Shown piece by piece: positions 58,394 through 64,000 of a DNA stretch of 64,000 bases. The position numbers and the translations under genes were made by a program. Positions within the stretch are counted from its first letter, which is position 1. Each line of letters starts with the position of its first letter. The stretch is from Hylemonella gracilis. GTDB lineage: Bacteria > Pseudomonadota > Gammaproteobacteria > Burkholderiales > Burkholderiaceae_C. The stretch is from NCBI RefSeq assembly GCF_004328645.1, contig NZ_CP031395.1:1575501-1639500 (forward strand), given 5' to 3'. Under the pieces are notes generated by a model. That model was not told the origin of the DNA. It worked only from the letters and a program-made list of their open reading frames with translations, and ran no database searches.

Positions 58394-59071
58394 ATGCGCC
58401 TGCTCATCCTCGAAGACGATCTGCAATTGGGCGAAGCGCTCAGCGGCGGCCTGCGTCAGCAGGGCCACGTGGTGGACTGGTTCACGTCCGGTCCCCCGGC
58501 CGACGCGGCCCTGCGCGGCACGACCTACGACGCGCTGGTACTGGATCTGGGCCTGCCCGGTACCGACGGCCTGGTCTGGCTGCGCCGTTGGCGCCAGGGC
58601 GGGCTGGCTTTGCCGGTGCTGGTGCTGACCGCGCGTGACACGTTGGAGCAACGCATCGAAGGCCTGGATCTGGGCGCGGACGACTACCTGATCAAGCCCA
58701 TCGCGCTCGATGAACTTGCCGCGCGGCTGCGCGCCATGCTGCGCCGCGCCACTGGCCGCGCCACCCAGGCGGAATGGGTGCATGGGGATTTGCGCTACGA
58801 CCCGGCCAGCATGCAGGTGCGCTGGAAGGACAAGCCGGTGGAGCTGACGGGGCGTGAGACCGCCTTGCTGGAGGTGCTGCTCAAGAACCCGCAGCGCGTG
58901 CTGTCCAAGAACCAGTTGCTTGAGCAGCTCTACGACTGGGGTGGCGGTGAGCCCGAAAGCAATGCGCTGGAGGTGCACATTCACCACCTGCGCCGCAAGA
59001 TCGCGCCGGGCGTGGTGCGCACCGTCCGCGGCTTGGGTTATGCGCTGGGCGCCGCGGAGGGCAAGGCGTGA
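58394..59071 (+). CDS. OmpR-family response regulator (QseB/PmrA-like)
   Basis: The 225-residue protein has a receiver with LEDDLQLGEAL and LVLDLGLPGTDGL (phosphoacceptor Asp about residue 51). The C-terminal winged helix has VELTGRETALLEVLLKNPQ and HIHHLRRKI, as in QseB/PmrA. Its stop overlaps the sensor kinase start (GTGA at 59068). Confidence 0.95.
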   Translation: MRLLILEDDLQLGEALSGGLRQQGHVVDWFTSGPPADAALRGTTYDALVLDLGLPGTDGLVWLRRWRQGGLALPVLVLTARDTLEQRIEGLDLGADDYLIKPIALDELAARLRAMLRRATGRATQAEWVHGDLRYDPASMQVRWKDKPVELTGRETALLEVLLKNPQRVLSKNQLLEQLYDWGGGEPESNALEVHIHHLRRKIAPGVVRTVRGLGYALGAAEGKA

Positions 59072-60426
59072 GTCTGCGTCGGCGACTGCTGCTCTATCTG
59101 CTGATTTGCGCACCCGTGGTCTGGTTGCTGGCCTTGGCCGGTTCTTTCTTTCAGGCCCGGACCGAGGTCAACGAACTCTATGACACCGAGCTGATCCGAT
59201 TCACGCGGCAGGTGCAGCTGACCTTGATCGGTGTCAACGCCCGTGGTGGCGCGGGCCCCATGCCGGATTCGCCAGTGCGAGGACATGCTGATCTGGATTC
59301 CCTGGCCATCGTGGTCTGGGATCGCGATGGCCAAGTGGTGCTGGCCGACCGCGAGGGTGCGCAATTGCCCTTGCGACCGGATGGGGCGGGTTTTATTGAT
59401 CTGGACATCCACCAGGAGCCCTGGCGTGCTTACTACCTGCAGTCTGCGGACGGTCGCTGGCTGGTGGCCGCTGGCCAGAGCCTGCACGAGCGGGACGAGC
59501 TGGTCTATGGACTGATCGGCACCCAACTGCTGCCCTGGTTGGTCATGCTGCCGATTCTGCTGGTCGCCATGGGCTGGGCCGTGCGCGAGGCGCTCGCGCC
59601 CATGCGCGCGCTCAGCGACGAGTTGGCGCGGCGCGGTGCCGACGAATTGCAGCCTTTGCCTGCGGGCGACGCGCCCGTGGAGTTGCGCCCCTTGCTGGAG
59701 GCGATGAACGGCTTGTTCGATCGCATCACCGCGACACTGGCACGTGAACGCCGCTTCACGGCCGACGCCGCGCACGAGCTGCGCACGCCGCTGGCCGTGC
59801 TCAGCGCCCAGTGGGACCGCTTGCACGGTGCGCGCGAGGATGCGGAGCGCGACCAGGCGATGCGGGCCTTGCGCGCGGGCATCGACCGCATGGCCCGACT
59901 GGTGGACCAGCTGCTGCGCCTCTCGCGGCTGGAAGCCGCCCAGGGCCTGCCGCGGACCGGCGAACTGGATTGGCCGGACATTGCGCGCCAGGCCATGAGC
60001 GAGGTGCTGCCGCTGGCCGAGCGGCGCCAGATCCAGCTCGACTGTCTCTGGCCCGAGCCACCGCAGGGGCCGCCAGACTGGGTGGGTGATTCCCAGCTCA
60101 TGGCGGTGCTGCTGCGCAATCTGCTGGACAACGCCATCCGCTATGCGCCTGAAGGCAGCACGGTGAGCCTGGGTTTCGAGGTCGACCGGCTGCGCGTGGA
60201 CAACGCAGGATCCGCGCTCTCGAAGGAATTGCTGGCCCGTCTGGGCGAGCGCTTTCACCGTCCCGAGGGGCAGACCGAGAGTGGCAGCGGACTGGGGGTG
60301 TCGATCGCTCGGCGCATCGCCGAGCTGCACGGCCTCACGCTGAACTACGGCGCCTGCGCCGATGGCACGGGCGTGGAGGTCGTGCTGGCCCGGGCTGGAT
60401 GTGGTGAGGGCCGAGACGGCCCGTGA
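59068..60426 (+). CDS. Sensor histidine kinase (QseC-like)
   Basis: The 452-residue kinase has a first helix near 10-28, a periplasmic sensor, a second helix near 158-178, then the phosphoacceptor His in AAHELRTPLAVLS and ATP-binding motifs NLLDNAIRYAPEGS and GSGLGVSIARRIAELHG. It pairs with the overlapping response regulator. The signal is unknown, though the upstream peroxiredoxin hints at oxidative stress. Confidence 0.95.
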   Translation: MSLRRRLLLYLLICAPVVWLLALAGSFFQARTEVNELYDTELIRFTRQVQLTLIGVNARGGAGPMPDSPVRGHADLDSLAIVVWDRDGQVVLADREGAQLPLRPDGAGFIDLDIHQEPWRAYYLQSADGRWLVAAGQSLHERDELVYGLIGTQLLPWLVMLPILLVAMGWAVREALAPMRALSDELARRGADELQPLPAGDAPVELRPLLEAMNGLFDRITATLARERRFTADAAHELRTPLAVLSAQWDRLHGAREDAERDQAMRALRAGIDRMARLVDQLLRLSRLEAAQGLPRTGELDWPDIARQAMSEVLPLAERRQIQLDCLWPEPPQGPPDWVGDSQLMAVLLRNLLDNAIRYAPEGSTVSLGFEVDRLRVDNAGSALSKELLARLGERFHRPEGQTESGSGLGVSIARRIAELHGLTLNYGACADGTGVEVVLARAGCGEGRDGP

Positions 60427-61128
60427 TCAGTCGGCCCGGGCCTTGCTCAGCAGGGCGCGGATTTCCTCGCGGCGGCCAGTGTCGGCGATCTGGCGGCCTG
60501 GGCGTGCTGGGGCCTGCAGCGCGCGCTCCAGGTAGCTGATGCCTTCGGCCTTGCGCTTGTTCTCGATCAGGAACTCCCCGTAAAAGAAGTTCGAGTCGAT
60601 GGCCGCTGGGTTGATCTCCAGCGCCTTCTTCAGCAGGGTCTCGGCCTTCGCCTTGTCGCCGAAGCCCAAGGGCCAGCCTGGCACCTTGTAGTAAAGCACG
60701 CCCAGGCTGCCGTAGGCTGAACCGTCGAGCACCTGACCGTCGATGGCGATGGCCTGTTCATACAAGGCCTTGGCCTGCTTGACCAGGCTGAGTGCGCCCA
60801 GGCCGCCTTTTTCACCGGCCAGCGAGCTCACGATGATGCCTTCCCAGATCAGTGGTTCACTGCGCCCGACATAGGTCGCGCTGACCTGGTGGGCCTTCAG
60901 GGCCAGGGTTTCGAAGTGCTTGGCGCGTTCCGAGGTTGGGGTCTGGTAGCGGATCACCTCCCAATCGCGTTGCAGGCCGGCGACGGCGTCGTCCACCGGT
61001 GCGGCCTGCGCGTGGTTCAGGAACAGCAACGCGATGACCGCGAACAGGGGAAAGAAGACCGCGATGAGCGTGCGGCGAGTGATTGGGATGCGGTGGGCGA
61101 CGTGGCCCGTGTTCTGTGCTGCGTTCAC
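60427..61128 (-). CDS. Exported TPR-repeat protein
   Basis: The 233-residue protein has a membrane-spanning signal segment (RRTLIAVFFPLFAVIALLFL) and a periplasmic TPR-like region (AIDGQVLDGSAYGSLGVLYY, then NPAAIDSNFFYGEFLIENKR). Its start overlaps the SDR stop (ATGA at 61125-61128), so it is coupled to it. The role is probably a scaffold for periplasmic proteins. Confidence 0.85.
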   Translation of the reverse strand: MNAAQNTGHVAHRIPITRRTLIAVFFPLFAVIALLFLNHAQAAPVDDAVAGLQRDWEVIRYQTPTSERAKHFETLALKAHQVSATYVGRSEPLIWEGIIVSSLAGEKGGLGALSLVKQAKALYEQAIAIDGQVLDGSAYGSLGVLYYKVPGWPLGFGDKAKAETLLKKALEINPAAIDSNFFYGEFLIENKRKAEGISYLERALQAPARPGRQIADTGRREEIRALLSKARAD

Positions 61129-61901
61129 GAAGTGGCTCCTTGGATGGTTTGAGTTTGGGTGAGGTGGCGGCGGTGTTTGTCAAAGCTGCCGTCGAGCAGG
61201 GGGCCGATGGCGCCGTTCAGACGCGCGGCCAGGCGTTCGGGCCAGCCGATGTAGCGCTCGGCGGCCTCGTCACGGATCAGGCCGACCAAGGCCTGGGCCA
61301 CCGTCTCGGGGCTGTCGCTGGCCGTGCCCGTGGCGCGGTTGTAAGCCTCGGCCTCGCCGGTGTTGAAGGCCGTGCGCGTGCTGCGCGGCGCCAGCAGTTG
61401 CACCTGGACCGAGGTGTCCGACAGTTCGCGCCGCAGGGCTTCGGCGAAACGGTGCACGCCGGCCTTGCTCGCGCCGTAGAGGCTGAAGCCTGGCAGGCCG
61501 ATGGCGCCTAGCGCCGATCCGACGAAGACGATCTGCGCGCGAGGCTGGCGCTGCAACTGGGGCAGCAGGGCCTGCGTGAGCAGCATGGGAGCGATCAGGT
61601 TGGTCTGCAGCACCTGCTGCATGCGCGCGGCGTCCAGCGTCTGCAGAGCGCCGAAGCCCGCCTCGCCGGCCGCGTGCACGACCACGTTGATGTCCAGCCC
61701 GGCACAGGCTTGCGCGACCTGTTCGATGTCACGTGGGTCGTTCAAGTCGGCCCGGATCCAGTGCCGACCTGTACCCTTGGCTTGCGGCGAGCGGCTCACA
61801 CCCAGTACCTGGGCGCCTGCCTGGCGCAGGGCCTGGTCCATGGCGGTGCCGATGCCGCCGCTGGCGCCGGTCAGCAGCACGCGTGCGTCTTGCAGTTTCA
61901 T
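61125..61901 (-). CDS. SDR family dehydrogenase
   Basis: The 258-residue protein has the cofactor loop TGASGGIGTAMDQAL, NVVVHAAGEAGFG and catalytic LYGASKAGVHRFAEAL. It overlaps the TenA-like gene's stop (ATGA at 61898-61901) and the TPR gene's start. As part of the acyl operon it may reduce the aldehyde or keto product. Confidence 0.9.
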   Translation of the reverse strand: MKLQDARVLLTGASGGIGTAMDQALRQAGAQVLGVSRSPQAKGTGRHWIRADLNDPRDIEQVAQACAGLDINVVVHAAGEAGFGALQTLDAARMQQVLQTNLIAPMLLTQALLPQLQRQPRAQIVFVGSALGAIGLPGFSLYGASKAGVHRFAEALRRELSDTSVQVQLLAPRSTRTAFNTGEAEAYNRATGTASDSPETVAQALVGLIRDEAAERYIGWPERLAARLNGAIGPLLDGSFDKHRRHLTQTQTIQGATS

Positions 61902-62614
61902 GCCAGCACTCCTTGCGCTGGCTGCGTGGCCATGGCGTTTGCGGCCGCCGCGGCGGGCGCCTGCGGCAAGGGCAGGCCGCGGAACACATCGCCGTAAAGA
62001 CGGAAGAAGGCGCGCGCCGCGTGCACGATGTCAGCCTGGTCCGCCGCGTCTTCGATCTGGTCCATCAGCAGCGCGAAATGGGCGGTGTGCTCCTGGTCCA
62101 GGGTACCGTGCGAGCGCAGGTAGCTGAAGGCGCTGTCGGGCAGGCCCAGGGGCTTCTGGATGGCGTCGGCCGCCTGCAGCGCCAGCGCCACGCTGGTGCC
62201 TTCCAGCACGTGCACCATGCCGAAGAAGCCCAGCGGGTTGCGGCGTGCGATGGTGTCGTAGGCGTAGGCCACCATGACTTCGGTGGCATGCGAGGGCTGT
62301 CCGTGACGCACTGCTTCGGCGTCAGCGCCGCAGGCGCGGATGTCGTTGAGGATCCACTCATCGTGGCCGATTTCTTCCTCGATGTACTCGTCCATCGCGT
62401 CGTTCAGCCAGGCGTGGTGCGCGGGCAGCGCGGCCTTGGCCGCGCGCAGCAGCGGCACGGTGTGCTTGACGTGGTGGTAGGCCTCGGTCAGGAAGGCGAT
62501 GTAGCTGGGTAGCGAGACCTCGCCGCGCAGCAGCACCCCCTGGATGATGGGCGCGGACAGCAGGCCCAGGCGGGCGTTGGCGCTGTCGGTGAGGAGACGG
62601 TTGTGAAAGTTCAT
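61898..62614 (-). CDS. Haem-oxygenase-like di-iron oxidase (TenA/iron-containing redox enzyme)
   Basis: The 238-residue protein has the haem-oxygenase-like all-helical fold: FLTEAYHHVKHTVP (Glu and His ligands), YIEEEIGHDEWILNDIRACG, HVLEGTSVALAL and DQEHTAHF. These acidic and His residues fit the di-iron site of HDO enzymes such as UndA, which turns fatty acids into terminal alkenes. Which reaction applies here is not known. It lies 10 bp after the ligase gene. Confidence 0.85.
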   Translation of the reverse strand: MNFHNRLLTDSANARLGLLSAPIIQGVLLRGEVSLPSYIAFLTEAYHHVKHTVPLLRAAKAALPAHHAWLNDAMDEYIEEEIGHDEWILNDIRACGADAEAVRHGQPSHATEVMVAYAYDTIARRNPLGFFGMVHVLEGTSVALALQAADAIQKPLGLPDSAFSYLRSHGTLDQEHTAHFALLMDQIEDAADQADIVHAARAFFRLYGDVFRGLPLPQAPAAAAANAMATQPAQGVLA

Positions 62615-62624
62615 GGTGGATGCC

Positions 62625-64000
62625 TCAGGAGATCAGGGTTTCGGAAAGAGGGGTGCACATGTCGGCATGCGCGTTGAAGATCGCGGCGCGCTGTGGGCGG
62701 CCATTCGCGGTGGCGTAACCGGTCTGCGCGCTGAAGGGCCCGCGGCCCCGTGTCCAGCGCGCCACCCGGGCGTAGTCGGGCAAGGTGGCGTTGGCCGTGT
62801 CGACCGCGGCCTGCAGCGCGGCATCGGGCACGTTGTCCTGCACCGGCCAGAGCACGGCCCAGAGGCTGGGTTCGCCGTCGCCGTAGACCACGGCCTGGCG
62901 GATGACCGGTTGGCTACCCATGGCCGTTTCCACCCATTCCGGCGAGATGTTGCGGCCATAGGCACTGATCAGCAGGTTCTTCTTGCGACCTTGGATGTGC
63001 ACGTGGCCATTTGCATCGATGTGGCCGAGGTCGCCGCTGGGCCACCAGTCGGGCGCCGGGGTGGCGTCGCCCAGGTAGCCCGCGAACAGGCTGCCCGCGA
63101 CTTCGATTTCGCCATCGGCAGCCACGCGCAGACGTGCATGGGGCAGGGGGCGCCCCACGCTGCCCGGCTGCTGGGCACCCGGCAGGTTCAAGGTTTGTAC
63201 CGAGGCGCCCTCGGACAGGCCGTAGCCCTCGTAGGCGGGGATGCCCAGGGCTTGGGCGGCGGCGATCAGGGGCGCGCCTACGGCGGCACCGCCGACGGCC
63301 ACGAACTTCAGTCCCTCGGGCGCGCGCTGGCCGGTCTGGCGCAGCAGGCCAAGCCAGGCGCGCAGCATCTGCGGCAGCAGGATCATGCTGTCGGGTGCGT
63401 GGCGCAGCACCGCCTGGTGGAAGGTCACCACGTCGAACTGCGAGGAACCCTGCCAGCCCAGCTCGGCCAGGGGCGGTGTGATCAGCAGCGCGCCCTGGCG
63501 GCGCGCCGCCATCTGGCCGGCCACGTTTTCCAGCAGCACGGCAAAGGGCAGCACGCTCAGGTGGCGGCTGATGCCCAGCGGACCCAGGGCCTGCACCACG
63601 CTATCGGCCACGCGTTCCATGGCGGCCAGACGCAGGCACACGCCCTTGGGCGCGCCGGTGCTGCCCGAGGTGTAGGTGATCTTGGACGTGCCGGCCGGCA
63701 TGGCCAGGCCATGCGCGGGCAGGCGCGCCAGTTTCAGGGCCTGGCCGGCGACTTCCAGTGGCTGCCAGGGCAGGACGGACCAGGCGGTGGCCGCAGCCGG
63801 GGCCGCCACCAGGGTGTCCACGCCCGCGGTCAGCAGCGCGTGCCGGATCTGGTCGGGTGTGAAGAAGGGGGGCAGCGGCACGTGCACGATGCCGGCCCCG
63901 GCGGCGGCTTCGTCCAGCACCGTGACGGCGGCGCCGTTGTCCAGCAGCGTGGCCAGCACCCGGGTGCGGGCCTGGCGCAGCGCCTGCTGCGCCGCGCGCA
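62625..64000 (-). CDS. Acyl-adenylate synthetase (AMP-binding, N-terminus cut by window edge)
   Basis: The frame is open to the edge at 64000, so the start is beyond the window. Visible motifs are the P-loop YTSGSTGAPKGVCLR, GYGLSEGASVQTLNL and SGDLGHIDANGHVHIQGRKK with NLLISAYGRNISPEWVE. The C-terminal motif is TANGRPQR, with Arg where ANL enzymes normally have the catalytic Lys. It activates a carboxylic acid as acyl-AMP. It heads the four-gene operon, followed by the di-iron enzyme. Confidence 0.88.
   Translation of the reverse strand, partial: RAAQQALRQARTRVLATLLDNGAAVTVLDEAAAGAGIVHVPLPPFFTPDQIRHALLTAGVDTLVAAPAAATAWSVLPWQPLEVAGQALKLARLPAHGLAMPAGTSKITYTSGSTGAPKGVCLRLAAMERVADSVVQALGPLGISRHLSVLPFAVLLENVAGQMAARRQGALLITPPLAELGWQGSSQFDVVTFHQAVLRHAPDSMILLPQMLRAWLGLLRQTGQRAPEGLKFVAVGGAAVGAPLIAAAQALGIPAYEGYGLSEGASVQTLNLPGAQQPGSVGRPLPHARLRVAADGEIEVAGSLFAGYLGDATPAPDWWPSGDLGHIDANGHVHIQGRKKNLLISAYGRNISPEWVETAMGSQPVIRQAVVYGDGEPSLWAVLWPVQDNVPDAALQAAVDTANATLPDYARVARWTRGRGPFSAQTGYATANGRPQRAAIFNAHADMCTPLSETLIS

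Overview
The window looks like a chromosome segment from a high-GC betaproteobacterium of the order Burkholderiales, most likely Comamonadaceae. Three things suggest this: the protein families, the gene neighbourhoods (RNB ribonuclease, TonB and MtgA together; FkpB next to IspH; XdhC with a MobA-like protein), and the strong GC bias at third codon positions. The genus is inferred only. No rRNA, tRNA or CRISPR array was seen.

Region 1 (1-5303) is ordinary chromosome: the end of a molybdenum hydroxylase large subunit with its XdhC and MobA-like accessory genes, a ChaC-type gamma-glutamylcyclotransferase, a membrane GGDEF/EAL protein and glyoxalase I. Region 2 (5512-12974) is a LysR regulator divergent from a tightly packed run: aldo/keto reductase, MFS exporter, exported cupin-carboxymuconolactone decarboxylase fusion, lipoprotein esterase, Tat-type hydrolase and flavodoxin.

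Region 3 (about 13.0-40.8 kb) is a mosaic accessory region with lower GC and many relics. Three copies of an unusual 300-400 bp palindromic element (near 13.2, 28.0 and 40.5 kb) mark its left side, middle and right edge. It holds two related chemoreceptor loci, one with an intact response regulator and cheW and one with a decayed cheW. It also holds small regulator/enzyme modules (MarR-GNAT, HxlR-ABM monooxygenase, TetR-epoxide hydrolase), two of them with clear operator palindromes, and a third operator at the MarR promoter. IS21, IS3 and integron-integrase-like relics are scattered through it. The right part is defence-like: an OLD-type ATPase/nuclease, an Mrr-like endonuclease, a large TPR protein with a small partner, a truncated Avs/Cap4-like nuclease cut by an IS21 fragment, a P-loop kinase, a NUDIX hydrolase and a Sll1717-type ATPase.

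Region 4 (40.8-64 kb) returns to core genes: ilvA, OsmC, an SDR, ruvC, mtgA, tonB and an RNB ribonuclease. These are followed by an SDR/flavin monooxygenase/bile-acid-symporter-like/epimerase operon, then smr, radC, fkpB, ispH, serS, a peroxiredoxin and a QseBC-like two-component system. The window ends in a translationally coupled operon on the minus strand: an acyl-adenylate synthetase (cut by the window edge), a haem-oxygenase-like di-iron protein, an SDR and an exported TPR protein. It may be an uncharacterised acyl-modification pathway.

The best leads for something new are the trio of palindromic elements, whose repeated 11-mer changes together within a copy; the four-gene acyl operon; and the orphan defence-like genes.
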